From positions 276,016-340,015 of the forward strand of contig NZ_QIRF01000004.1 of assembly GCF_003332825.1 (NCBI RefSeq): a stretch of 64,000 nt of DNA, read 5' to 3'. This document shows positions 43,634 through 52,373 of this stretch, in pieces. The stretch's first letter is position 1. Every line of letters starts with the position of its first letter. A model generated the notes under the pieces. That model was not told the DNA's origin. It was given only the letters and a program-made list of their open reading frames with translations, and searched no databases. The stretch comes from Dyella sp. C9. GTDB lineage: Bacteria; Pseudomonadota; Gammaproteobacteria; Xanthomonadales; Rhodanobacteraceae. Made by a program: the position numbers and the translations under genes.

Positions 43634-44533
43634 TCAGAGTTCCCGGGCCGTACCGAACATCACTTGCCACAGCGGCGCATAGCGCGCGTCGCGGATGGTG
43701 ATCGGGTGGTAGGGGTTGTCCTTGAGGTCGCCCTTGAAGTCCTCGGGCAGATCGAGGTCGAACACCAGGATGTGATCCTGAGGGATATCCAGCGCCGCAT
43801 AGGCGCGTGCAATCAGCTTGGCGGTGTCTTCGCGCTTGTTGTATTCGGCGAACCACCGCGTGGCAGGCGTGGCCGAGTTCATCGACAGCCAGGGCGCCGG
43901 CTGCGAGCCGTGGCCAAGCGCATGCGTGTCGTCCCACGGGCTGGAAAACAACACCACCCGGTTGACCTCGTGGTCCTTGGCGATCAGTGCCGCCATGCCC
44001 GCGCCCTGTGAATGACCCGACACCACGATACGCTTCCAGTCGGGCTTGCCATCGACGAGATAGCTTGCCCAACCCTCGCCGGGGTGATCGTGGTCCAGTG
44101 CCTGCAGCATGCGGGTGAAACGCGTGACGATCGACTCGGCCGGCGGGGTCGACAGCGAGGCCACTTCGCCCTCGCCATAGGTGCGCATGCGCCGATACGC
44201 CTCCGCGCAACCCGGGTCGGGACTCCTCGGGCATATCTTGGACTCTGATATGTCGTTGTCGTAGCTCATCCAGATGAGCCGATAGCCCTGCTTCACGATC
44301 AGGTTCATCAGCGGCATCTCGGACTTTCGTCCCGGCTTGCCGTGCGTGCCGGGAAGGAACAGGACCAGTGGCGTGGGCCCGGGCTGCTGCGGATCGAACA
44401 TCACCACGTTGGGCGTATCGAACGCCTTGACGCCAGGATCGATGGACGAGGGCCGCACCTCGTAGAGGGTTGTCGCCTGCGCGCCGCAGGCGAACGCCAG
44501 GAGCAAGGCCCCGAGGAAACCGCGTGGATTCAC
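43634..44533 (-). CDS. Secreted alpha/beta hydrolase, BPSS1187-like family
   Basis: 299 residues with a signal peptide (FLGALLLAFACGAQAT). The nucleophile elbow is RIVVSGHSQGAGMAALIA (GHSQG), with oxyanion region PLVLFLPGTHGKPGRKSEMP and the expected acid/His late in the chain (HILVFDLDLPEDF; YHPITIRDAR). The overall order fits the 'BPSS1187 family' proteins I know by name. It sits between the TonB receptor (73 bp upstream, with a terminator between) and the phosphoesterase, so hydrolase and phosphoesterase may form one unit. Confidence 0.8.
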   Translation of the reverse strand: MNPRGFLGALLLAFACGAQATTLYEVRPSSIDPGVKAFDTPNVVMFDPQQPGPTPLVLFLPGTHGKPGRKSEMPLMNLIVKQGYRLIWMSYDNDISESKICPRSPDPGCAEAYRRMRTYGEGEVASLSTPPAESIVTRFTRMLQALDHDHPGEGWASYLVDGKPDWKRIVVSGHSQGAGMAALIAKDHEVNRVVLFSSPWDDTHALGHGSQPAPWLSMNSATPATRWFAEYNKREDTAKLIARAYAALDIPQDHILVFDLDLPEDFKGDLKDNPYHPITIRDARYAPLWQVMFGTAREL

Positions 44534-44550
44534 CCAATCACCCTTTTGAC

Positions 44551-44583
44551 ATGGAAAAAGAGCCTGGGGCAGGGGCCCCAGGC
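44551..44583 (-). terminator. Rho-independent terminator after the FecA-type receptor gene
   Basis: Perfect 9-bp stem GCCTGGGGC-AGGG-GCCCCAGGC (44562-44583), followed on the minus strand by TCTTTTTCC. It lies 24 bases beyond the receptor stop. Confidence 0.85.
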
Positions 44584-44606
44584 GTTAAGGGACTACTCGG
44601 GGATAC

Positions 44607-47600
44607 TCAGAACGCGTAGTCGGCTTGCAGCATGAACGAACGGCCGCTCACGCTGTAGAACTGGTACATGTAGTACGGGTACGACGTGTCGGTCTCGTCC
44701 TTGGGTGGCATCTTGTTTGCCACGTTGTTGACCATCAGCGACAAGGTCAGCGACTTGGCTGGACGGTAACGCAGCGACCAGTTCACCAGCACCTGCGGGC
44801 GCAGGTAGCCGGCACCCGGGCTGTCGGAGCCCACCTCATAGGCCGCGTAGTTCGGCGACTTGCCCACGCGGCGGCCATACACCGTGGTACTCCACCGCGA
44901 GTTGATGGCCCAGTTGACGGTAGCTGTCGCCGTGCTCTTGAAGCCCGCCGAGTAATACGGGTCGGCGAGCTGGTCGATGACTTCGGAGTGCGGGTACTCC
45001 TGGTACACGTGCTTGAGGATGTCGTTGTAGCTCAGCCCGATGCTGAACTGGCCGATGCGGGTCGGGGTGAAGACATAGTTGGCGTTGGCCAGCACCGTAT
45101 CGACGGTTTCGTTGGACAGGTTGGCGTAGTACGCGTCGATGCTCGTGATGTTGCCGTCCGAATCGCGATGCACCTGACCCAACACCTGCTGGCAGGTCAC
45201 CGAGCTGATGTCCATGATGCCCTGGCGGCATTGCGACTCCTGCACCATCAGCGTGTCGTAGTCCTGCATCGTCACCTCGTTCTGGATGGCGATGTGCAGG
45301 TAGTCGGCGTTGATGTTGAAGTGCTCGCCAGGCGACCACACGAAACCGGCATCCCAGCTCTGTGCCGTGGTCGGCTTGAGATGGGTGTTGCCATAGTGAT
45401 TGATGAAGGCATCCACCTCATAGCTGCCTTCGCAGTTGGTGGCATGGTTGAGGGCGCACTGGTAGTAGTCGGTCACGTCGCTGTACGAGCCGGACACTCC
45501 GAGGAACATCGACGGCAGCTGTGGTGCCTGGAACGACGTGGTATAGCTTCCGCGCAGCAGCAGCGTGTCGAACGGACGGTACTCGATGCCACCCTTGTAG
45601 GTGAACTTGTTGTTGGTGCCGCCGCCGATGGTCTTGTAGTGGTCGTAGCGGCCCGAGAGGTCCAGCGTCACTTGCTTGAGCAGCGGCAGGTTGAGTTCGA
45701 AAGCCGAGCCGTAGTGGCTACGGCGCCCGCCACCGGACGTTGCAGTGTGGCCGTAGTCGTTGCCCGCCAGATCCACGGGATTCACCGTCTGGTACCACGC
45801 CTCGTCGCCGCCTTCCACGATGGCGGCGAAACCGGCGTCGCCGCCCGGCAGGCTGAACAGGCTGCTGTTGCTGACGGTGGCGCGCGTGTTGTTCACCCAT
45901 GCCTTGGATTCGGCGCTGTCGTCGAACGTGAAGCTGGCGATGTCCGCCGGCGTGACCGGCGTGAAGAAGGCATCGTAGTTGATGTTGTACATCTGCCGGC
46001 CCGTCTTTTTATCGACGCCCAGCATCGGACCGAGGAAATAGTTGGTGAAGAACGCGTCGATCTTGTCCGCGTAGAACTCGGGCTTGTCGGTGTGCGAGTC
46101 GTCGCTGGCGTGCAGGATGTAGAAATCCCAATCCCAGCCGGAGTCGCCAAAGTGGCCATTGGCGCCAACGTCCGCCTGGTACACCAGATCGCGCTGGTGC
46201 TGCATGCGCCCGCCCCAGTAGCCGTTCTCCATCTGTTCGGGGGCGAGGTACAGCGTCGGATCGAGGATCAGCCCGGTTTTCTTGTCCTCGACCTGGCCAT
46301 ACGGAAAGTCGTTAGTGCTCCACGAGGGCACGCTCGAATTCCACATCTGGCGCTGGTAGGACATCTGCAGGTCCGAATACAGGCGCACATTGTCGTTGAG
46401 GTCATACTTGAGCTTGTACGTGCCGGAGAAGCTGCGGCTCTTGCTGATGTAGGTGCGATAACCCTGCAGCGCGTCGGATCCGCAATAGGTTCCCGTGCGC
46501 TTGGGCGAGGTGATGTTGGGCGTATTCACCGTCGTGCCACCGAACAGACCCGACATCGCCGCGCAATCGTCGGTGGGGCTGTAGTAGCCCTTCACGCTGC
46601 TGGACGGCTTGGGTGAGCTGCCATATTCCAGCAGTTCGGCCACGGGCGAGGGCGTGAAGATGCCATTGGGCGTGGCGTCCACGCCGCGCGTGTCATCACG
46701 CTGATATCCCCACAGCGGCGCCACGTTGTAGAACTCCGCGCCGGCCACGATGTTGAGCTTGCCGTACTGATGGCCCCAGATCGCGGAAAGGCGCTGGTTT
46801 TCGCCGCCGCCGTCGGAATAGGCGCCCACGCGCGCCGTGACCTGGCCACCATCCAGATGCTGCTTGGTCACGATGTTGATCACGCCGGCGATGGCCGACG
46901 AACCATAGATCGATGAGCCACCGCCGGGCATGATGTCGATGTGGTCGATCATCGACAGCGGGATATTGCCGATGTTGGTGAAGCTGGACTTGCCACCGTA
47001 GAGCTGGCCGAACGCCGATACCGGCTTGCCGTCCACCAGCGTCAGTACGTAGGACGGCGACAGGCCGAACAGCTTCACCGTCTGCGCGCCCTGGGTGAAG
47101 CCACCGCTGTGCGCAGGGCCATCGACGCCGCCCACCGACATCACCGAATTCTGCAGCACGTCGGCCACGTCCACGAAACCCTGGTCGCGGATCTGGCTGG
47201 CGGTAATGGTGTAGACGGGTTGCGCGGTCTCGATCTGCGCGCTGTTGATCAGCGAACCCGTGACATTGACCATGTCAAGGGTCTGTGCGGGCTTTCCCGG
47301 CACGATCGGCGCCTCCACGTCCGCCTTGGTATCGTCCGGCCCCTGCAACAGGAATGTGCTGCTGTTGATCACCTTGATCCGGATGTTGCTGCCGTCGATC
47401 AGTCGCTGGAGCGCGTCGGCCGTGGCGTAGTCGCCGCTGAGTCCACGCGTGGTCTTGCCGGCCACCAGTTCCGGTGCATAGACCACCTGCACGTTGGCCT
47501 GAGCGGCCACCTGGTCGAGCGCCTTGCGCAGGCTCCCCGCCGGCACGTCGTAGTGATAGGTGGTGCCGGCAGCCTGCGCCACGGCATCCTGCGGAACCAG

Positions 47601-47732
47601 CGCAAGCGACAAGCCGCCAAACGCCGTAGCGATGGCCAGCGCACTGGCGAGCACGTTGCGACGCACCATCGTGACCGACCGGCCACGCGTGTTCTGGGGC
47701 CAGGTACAGGCCCCCTTCGAAACCACAGTCAT
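44607..47732 (-). CDS. TonB-dependent transducer with STN domain (FecA-type signalling receptor)
   Basis: 1041 residues. Signal peptide (VLASALAIATAFGGLSLALV), STN signalling domain at about 58-112 (YHYDVPAGSLRKALDQVAAQ; ELVAGKTTRGLSGDYATADA), TonB box/plug start DMVNVTGSLINSAQIETAQP, plug with DIMPGGGSSIYGSSAIAGVI, and a C-terminal barrel ending FMLQADYAF. The STN domain contacts a FecR-type anti-sigma factor, and the fecR- and fecI-type genes lie directly upstream. A role in ligand-induced gene expression and uptake is therefore likely. The ligand is unknown. Start ATG at 47732 with GGGGAGAG upstream; MVRRNVLAS at 47669 is an alternative. Confidence 0.93.
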   Translation of the reverse strand: MTVVSKGACTWPQNTRGRSVTMVRRNVLASALAIATAFGGLSLALVPQDAVAQAAGTTYHYDVPAGSLRKALDQVAAQANVQVVYAPELVAGKTTRGLSGDYATADALQRLIDGSNIRIKVINSSTFLLQGPDDTKADVEAPIVPGKPAQTLDMVNVTGSLINSAQIETAQPVYTITASQIRDQGFVDVADVLQNSVMSVGGVDGPAHSGGFTQGAQTVKLFGLSPSYVLTLVDGKPVSAFGQLYGGKSSFTNIGNIPLSMIDHIDIMPGGGSSIYGSSAIAGVINIVTKQHLDGGQVTARVGAYSDGGGENQRLSAIWGHQYGKLNIVAGAEFYNVAPLWGYQRDDTRGVDATPNGIFTPSPVAELLEYGSSPKPSSSVKGYYSPTDDCAAMSGLFGGTTVNTPNITSPKRTGTYCGSDALQGYRTYISKSRSFSGTYKLKYDLNDNVRLYSDLQMSYQRQMWNSSVPSWSTNDFPYGQVEDKKTGLILDPTLYLAPEQMENGYWGGRMQHQRDLVYQADVGANGHFGDSGWDWDFYILHASDDSHTDKPEFYADKIDAFFTNYFLGPMLGVDKKTGRQMYNINYDAFFTPVTPADIASFTFDDSAESKAWVNNTRATVSNSSLFSLPGGDAGFAAIVEGGDEAWYQTVNPVDLAGNDYGHTATSGGGRRSHYGSAFELNLPLLKQVTLDLSGRYDHYKTIGGGTNNKFTYKGGIEYRPFDTLLLRGSYTTSFQAPQLPSMFLGVSGSYSDVTDYYQCALNHATNCEGSYEVDAFINHYGNTHLKPTTAQSWDAGFVWSPGEHFNINADYLHIAIQNEVTMQDYDTLMVQESQCRQGIMDISSVTCQQVLGQVHRDSDGNITSIDAYYANLSNETVDTVLANANYVFTPTRIGQFSIGLSYNDILKHVYQEYPHSEVIDQLADPYYSAGFKSTATATVNWAINSRWSTTVYGRRVGKSPNYAAYEVGSDSPGAGYLRPQVLVNWSLRYRPAKSLTLSLMVNNVANKMPPKDETDTSYPYYMYQFYSVSGRSFMLQADYAF

Positions 47733-47854
47733 TCCGCTCTCCCCGGAAGCTATTTATTGGACACATGGCGGCTTGCAACGCGCCACTCTGTCCATAACGG
47801 GATGCGGAGCCCGAACCCTACCTTGATGGAATCCCATCGCACGCGAAGCATGGC

Positions 47855-48874
47855 CTACCTGCGATAGAGCGTGACCTTGTGCTTCGAATCCTGCCTGGCC
47901 ACGATGGGCCAGCCCTGCTGCAGCGTCATCACCAGTGACTGCTGGTCACCCGCATGGAAGACACCGCTGATGCGGATGTCGTTGAGTGAGGCATCACCCA
48001 GTTCCACGGTGTCCTTGCTGTAGCGGTTCATCTCGGCGACCAGGTCGCCCAGCCGCCAGCTGTCCACGAACAAGCGTCCCTGCGTCCATCCCTTGGCGGC
48101 CTTCAGGTCGGCTGCCTCGACGACGCCCAGCCGTCCACTCGGCTGGAAGCTCACGGCCTCGCTGGGCTTGAGTATGGCCTGATCTGGCGTCGCCGTTCCG
48201 CTGGCCGCGGTCACCGCCACTGCGCCTTGCAACAGCACGACCTTGACCGCCGCATCGCTCACGCCGACCTGGAAATCGGTGCCGATCGCACGCACGGTGC
48301 CGCCGGCGGCGTGCACGATGAAGGGCCGGCCCTGGGGATCGGCCACGTCCCGAAACTCCGCGCGTCCGCGCAACAGGTCGATGCGGCGCTCCTGCCGGCC
48401 GTATCGTTCGACCAGTACGGTGTCAGTGTCCATGGTGATGGACGAGCCATCGTCAAGCTCGATGGTGCGACGCTGGCCGACCTCGCTGACATAGCGCGTC
48501 CCGTCTCCGTGCAGGGCATGCCAGCCGAAACCCGCGAGACCTGCCACGAGGATCATCGCGGCGGCGACTGCCAGCAGGCGCAAGGCACCTGTCGTCTTCC
48601 AGCGGGCCTGCCGTCGAGCTTCCGCCGTATCGTCGAGCGCGCGCAGTGCCGCCGCCATCACGTCGGGATGCTGGCTTGCGTCGGCGCCTTGTTTCCATAG
48701 CTGCTCGACCTGGCGATATGCCTCCGCGTGCTCGGGTCGCGCCGCGAGCCATTGCTGGAACGCCTGTTCGCTGGCTGCATCCGTTGGCTCCAGGCGACGC
48801 GCGAACCACGTTGCCGCATCGTCATGTGCGCGCTGGCCCGTAGTCAGGCAGGCGACCTTTTCCTGGCTTTTCAT
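47855..48874 (-). CDS. FecR-family anti-sigma regulator
   Basis: 339 residues. N-terminal DUF4880 (DAATWFARRLEPTDAASEQA, FQQWLAARPEHAEAYRQVEQ), one membrane helix near 95-115 (RLLAVAAAMILVAGLAGFGW), FecR domain (YVSEVGQRRTIELDDGSSIT; VVLLQGAVAVTAASG) and a C-terminal DUF4974 region (LRVSSWRLGDLVAE-like: GRLFVDSWRLGDLVAEMNRY) that contacts the receptor STN domain. Its ATG overlaps the sigma-factor stop by 4 bases (ATGA), so they are translationally coupled. It transmits the receptor signal to the sigma factor. Confidence 0.93.
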   Translation of the reverse strand: MKSQEKVACLTTGQRAHDDAATWFARRLEPTDAASEQAFQQWLAARPEHAEAYRQVEQLWKQGADASQHPDVMAAALRALDDTAEARRQARWKTTGALRLLAVAAAMILVAGLAGFGWHALHGDGTRYVSEVGQRRTIELDDGSSITMDTDTVLVERYGRQERRIDLLRGRAEFRDVADPQGRPFIVHAAGGTVRAIGTDFQVGVSDAAVKVVLLQGAVAVTAASGTATPDQAILKPSEAVSFQPSGRLGVVEAADLKAAKGWTQGRLFVDSWRLGDLVAEMNRYSKDTVELGDASLNDIRISGVFHAGDQQSLVMTLQQGWPIVARQDSKHKVTLYRR

Positions 48875-49455
48875 GTGGTCATCCTCCGGGACGACTCGTC
48901 CATGACTCTTCTCAATTGCATCAAGGCGGTGGCCAGGTGCTTCTCGACCATTTTCGTGGAGATGCCGCATCGCTCTGCGATCTGGGCATGGCTCATTTCG
49001 TGGACCCGCTTGAGCAAATAGACACGTTGGCACTTGGGCGGCAGCCCCAGGATGGCCTGTGACAGGCGGGCCATTTCCTGCTCACGACTGGCCCGCTCCT
49101 CCGGTGACTGAGCCGTATCGACGACGACCTGGTCGTCCAGCGAAAGGTGATCATTGCTGTGGTGGCTTATGGATGCGCGATGCTGGTCGTTGGCCACGTT
49201 GGTGGCGATGCGGTACAGCAGTGGCTTCCAGGCGTCACGCGGCTCCGACTCCCGATAGCGCAGCAGCTTGGCAAGGCTCTCCTGCGCCGCGTCCTCGGCA
49301 TCCTGGTCGGTCGCCGTGCGACGACGCAGGAACTGCACCAGCCCGCGATATTGGTCGCGAACGAAGCGCTCGAAGCCACTGTGCTGCGCATCCAGCCCTA
49401 CGACCGACATATCAGGCAGCAAGGCATGACAGCCCCCCTCTTGCTTGTTGGCCAT
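48871..49455 (-). CDS. FecI-type ECF sigma factor
   Basis: 194 residues. Sigma region 2 (YRGLVQFLRRRTATDQDAED, then AAQESLAKLLRYRE) and region 4 (SQAILGLPPKCQRVYLLKRV; HAQIAERCGISTKMVEKHLA) are clear, with the short linker of ECF sigma factors. It is released or activated through FecR when the TonB receptor binds ligand, and probably drives the receptor gene. First gene of the fecI-fecR-receptor set. No Fur box was found in the region upstream of its ATG. Confidence 0.93.
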   Translation of the reverse strand: MANKQEGGCHALLPDMSVVGLDAQHSGFERFVRDQYRGLVQFLRRRTATDQDAEDAAQESLAKLLRYRESEPRDAWKPLLYRIATNVANDQHRASISHHSNDHLSLDDQVVVDTAQSPEERASREQEMARLSQAILGLPPKCQRVYLLKRVHEMSHAQIAERCGISTKMVEKHLATALMQLRRVMDESSRRMTT

Positions 49456-49982
49456 GTTCGCATTCCATCCCTCCCCCGCACGGATAGTGGGTCATGGCAC
49501 GGCGGGTGATCAAGTAACGATGGGCACCGAACGTGCGAGCGCCGGACAACACAAGGTAGGGTTCTTGCCGGCAGCTCCGTTATAGGTTTCTGGGTAGTTG
49601 CGTCGATGTCCCTTCAGCAAGTGCGGATCCGTTTGCCTTGCAGGCGCTGCTGCGCTCGTTCATGGCAACACCGTCGTCGCGGCAGGTGACCGAAGCCACG
49701 CCTGTCGTGCCATTCCGCTGGAATCCAAGCTCGGGGTAAGACATGCCGGAGCTGCGACCGCTCACGTGCGCATGTCATGGGGTCGGCGCACTGCCGTCGA
49801 CCCTGTGTTTGATACTCCGGTATGCCCCATGGCCCAGGTCTCCCGGCGGCGGGCTATCGGATGGCCATCCGCCGTCTTTGCATCGGGGCGCACCCGGTCC
49901 CTTGCCAGCCGATCATTCTGGTCGAAGATCAGGCCGACTGCGGCGCAGCGGGAGCAGGCCTATTTCTCGAAGGTCGACCGGG
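49456..49982. other. 527-base stretch upstream of the sigma factor without a convincing gene
   Basis: Overlapping open frames occur on both strands with poor or no homology signal. It separates the GDSL hydrolase stop from the sigma-factor start and should contain the fecI promoter. I see no clear repeat, Fur box or tRNA. Confidence 0.4.
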
Positions 49983-51341
49983 TCATGGACTTTGCTCGAT
50001 GCCAATGCCCGGATGGGCTGAAGCATGGTCTTTGGCGATTGCCGGAGGTGCGATTATCTCCAGTGGGATGGCCGCAGCCTCGGCGCGATAACCGGCGTCA
50101 TTGGGATGGAGATGGTCGCCGCTGTCGAAGGCAGGTAACAGGCGCGACGGATGAGCGGGATCACGCACGATGGTGTCGAAGTCGACCATGCCGTCGAAGT
50201 CCCGGCTCTGGCGCAGCCAGTCGTTGACCTGGCGACGCGTTACTTCCTTGGCTGGCGTCCAATAGCCGGGAAGGGTGGTGCCCTCGAAAGGTGGAATGGT
50301 CGTACCCAGGACGCGCAGGCCGTGCTGGTGGGCCAGCGCGGTCAGCCGGCGATAGCCGGCGATCAGGGCCGCGGCATTGACCGACTCCGCCGGCTTGGCC
50401 ACACCGTGTGAGAAGCCGATGTCGTTGCCGCCGATACGCAGGATGACGACCTTCACGCCAGGTTGCCCGATCACGTCGCGGCTGAAACGATCCACGCCAG
50501 CTTCGCCCAGTGCCTTGCCGAAAGGTGGCACACCTGGGCTTCCATACAGCAGACGGTTGCCGATCAGGCCCGCGTTGAGCACGGCCACATTACGGCCCGA
50601 TGCCTGCAGTCGCTTGGCCAATGCATCCGGCCAGCGGTGGTTGGCATCCGCGGTGGAACCATCGCCGTCCACAGTGGAGTCACCGAAGGCGAGCACGGCG
50701 AATGCCGCGGGCACTGCCAACACGTCAACGCCCGTCAGGAAGGGCCAGGCGTCGATCTTGCGTGCGGTGGGATAGTGTGCGGCCGCCGTCGCATCGCCCG
50801 GGCGCGAAACGTAGCCGGTTTGCTGCGCGAGTATGTGCAGGCTCGTCACCGGCGTCGCCTCGGGCAGATAGAGGCTTATGGCGAGGTCGGCCAACGCGGG
50901 AACCTGCATGGCCACCGGGTCGCTGACTACGGTGGCGTGCGGGGGGATCACGACCGAGTGCTTCCCGGCGAAGGCAAGTGCGTGGTCCGACTCGCGATCG
51001 ATGTCCGCGCCGTCGGTGGGTAAGGCGATGCGCGCGGCGCCAATGCTCAATGGCGTGTCGCCATAGAGATTCGACAGGCGGATGCGTACCTGAGATCCGG
51101 CAGCGCTTGCGTGCACGATCAGGCGCAGGCTCTGCGCATCCACATGGTCGAGCGCACCGGGCAAGGGCGGCTGCATGATGGCAGACCAGGTGCCTACCCA
51201 TGCATCCGCCGGGGGGGCGGTGCTGGCGCTGGTGGAACTGATCAAAAGCGCTGCTGCCAGCGATGCGCCGAGCACGCGCCTCAAGCGCGCCAACGGGCGG
51301 AGCGCCGGTTCCTTCTGCCCTGCGTGTCTCGGTGGGGTCAT
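49983..51341 (-). CDS. Secreted GDSL/SGNH hydrolase
   Basis: 452 residues, signal peptide (VLGASLAAALLISSTSAST), then a long N-terminal beta domain (DAWVGTWSAIMQPPLPGALD) typical of rhamnogalacturonan-acetylesterase-like SGNH proteins. Catalytic blocks: I FAVLAFGDSTVDGDG (Ser), III VVILRIGGNDIGFSHG (Asn), V DSGDHLHPNDAGYRAEA (Asp/His). It is an esterase or lipase acting in the periplasm or outside the cell; the substrate may be an acylated saccharide (inference). Start ATG 51341; longer frame to 51560 not supported. Confidence 0.92.
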   Translation of the reverse strand: MTPPRHAGQKEPALRPLARLRRVLGASLAAALLISSTSASTAPPADAWVGTWSAIMQPPLPGALDHVDAQSLRLIVHASAAGSQVRIRLSNLYGDTPLSIGAARIALPTDGADIDRESDHALAFAGKHSVVIPPHATVVSDPVAMQVPALADLAISLYLPEATPVTSLHILAQQTGYVSRPGDATAAAHYPTARKIDAWPFLTGVDVLAVPAAFAVLAFGDSTVDGDGSTADANHRWPDALAKRLQASGRNVAVLNAGLIGNRLLYGSPGVPPFGKALGEAGVDRFSRDVIGQPGVKVVILRIGGNDIGFSHGVAKPAESVNAAALIAGYRRLTALAHQHGLRVLGTTIPPFEGTTLPGYWTPAKEVTRRQVNDWLRQSRDFDGMVDFDTIVRDPAHPSRLLPAFDSGDHLHPNDAGYRAEAAAIPLEIIAPPAIAKDHASAHPGIGIEQSP

Positions 51342-51403
51342 CGGATGTCTGCTCCGCCGTGGGAAAGTGAAGTCGATGGCTTCGCGTGTTCGTTGGCGAT
51401 GTA

Positions 51404-52231
51404 TCAGGCGAGCCACCACGTCCACTCCATGATGTGCCGCGTGAATGCCACCCAGATGGCAGGGGTATACAGCATCAGGTACTGGGCCAACGCCTGGGAG
51501 GCCACCAGGCAGGGCAGGCCACGGCGATAGACCACGTGCACGTGGCGCGTGAGTGCCCAATCACGCCACACCCCGAGCAGCACGAGAAGATCGACGCACA
51601 GGTAGAACGCGTTATCGGGAACCAGGTATTCCGGAAAGCGGGCGAAGGCCGCGCCGGTCAGGCAGCACGTGGCGATCAGCATCAGGCGACGATGGAACTC
51701 CGGGCGCCGTCGCCAGCGGATGGCCAGCCCAAAGGCGATGGAAAAGGTGAGCATGTCGTTGAAGGGCAGGCTCAGGCCGGTGGCCTGGCTCGCTACGCGC
51801 TGTGCATGCCAGTGCTGCATGACCAGCGCGGTCGCCAGCCCGAGCAGGGGAAGCACGCTGCCGAGGCACGCGCCGAACGTGCCCACGGTGCGGTGCAGGG
51901 CGATATGCCGTGCGCGCGCCAGAGCCGATTGGAGCATGAACAAGGCGACCCAGCCGGAGAAGACCCAGGCATGGATGTACAGGATGGTTGGCCGGGGCGT
52001 ATCCGGGTGAAGCAGGTTGGCCCCGATCGTGCGACTGAAGCCGAAAGCCACCACGCCGGCGACGAGCAGGGACATGCCCAGGTAGAAGTTGCGCTCCAGG
52101 AACTTTCGATGGAGGCCGGCTTGCGGACGGTCGGTGCGCCCCGCCAACAAGGAAGCGCTTGCGGGGGATGGCTCCCTCCCGCCGAGGGCCGGCGGATTGG
52201 CCGGGGCATGGCCGAGGCCGCTTTCATGCAT
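51404..52231 (-). CDS. Polytopic membrane protein of unknown function
   Basis: 275 residues with about six to seven hydrophobic helices, for example FYLGMSLLVAGVVAFGFSRT, FGACLGSVLPLLGLATALVM and LCVDLLVLLGVWRDWAL. I do not recognise a named family. ATG at 52231 with GGAGAG upstream. It is divergent from a CadC-like regulator, and four phased repeats lie between them, so it is the probable target of that regulator. It may be a membrane sensor or a small-molecule handling protein. Confidence 0.8.
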   Translation of the reverse strand: MHESGLGHAPANPPALGGREPSPASASLLAGRTDRPQAGLHRKFLERNFYLGMSLLVAGVVAFGFSRTIGANLLHPDTPRPTILYIHAWVFSGWVALFMLQSALARARHIALHRTVGTFGACLGSVLPLLGLATALVMQHWHAQRVASQATGLSLPFNDMLTFSIAFGLAIRWRRRPEFHRRLMLIATCCLTGAAFARFPEYLVPDNAFYLCVDLLVLLGVWRDWALTRHVHVVYRRGLPCLVASQALAQYLMLYTPAIWVAFTRHIMEWTWWLA

Positions 52232-52297
52232 GGTGTACTCTCCACGGGACGAAGACGTTTGCCGTGGCCGACCATGCCCGCCGTGCGTGCTGGAAGT

Positions 52298-52336
52298 CCT
52301 GAAAGTCGCCTGATGTTTTCCTGAAAAAACCTGAAG
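52298..52336. promoter_or_regulatory. Four helically phased CCTGAWR repeats
   Basis: CCTGAAA, CCTGATG, CCTGAAA and CCTGAAG start at 52298, 52309, 52320 and 52330 (spacing 11, 11, 10 bp). Winged-helix proteins of the OmpR/CadC type bind tandem half-sites spaced one helical turn apart. The site is between the membrane-protein gene and the CadC-like regulator. Confidence 0.65.
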
Positions 52337-52373
52337 AATCCCCCCGTCCATCCACCTGCGCCCCACCCGCCGT

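Noticed and set aside
42492..44537. A single 681-codon open frame that appears to fuse a novel N-terminal region to the phosphoesterase
   Set aside because: The first ~300 codons are an out-of-frame reading of the alpha/beta hydrolase gene (43634-44533), with no homology. A good start with AGGAA lies at 43616.
49598..50227. Open frames of 209 and 92 codons in the gap upstream of the sigma factor
   Set aside because: Composition is Arg/Cys-rich random-like, there is no motif, and they overlap the GDSL gene end.
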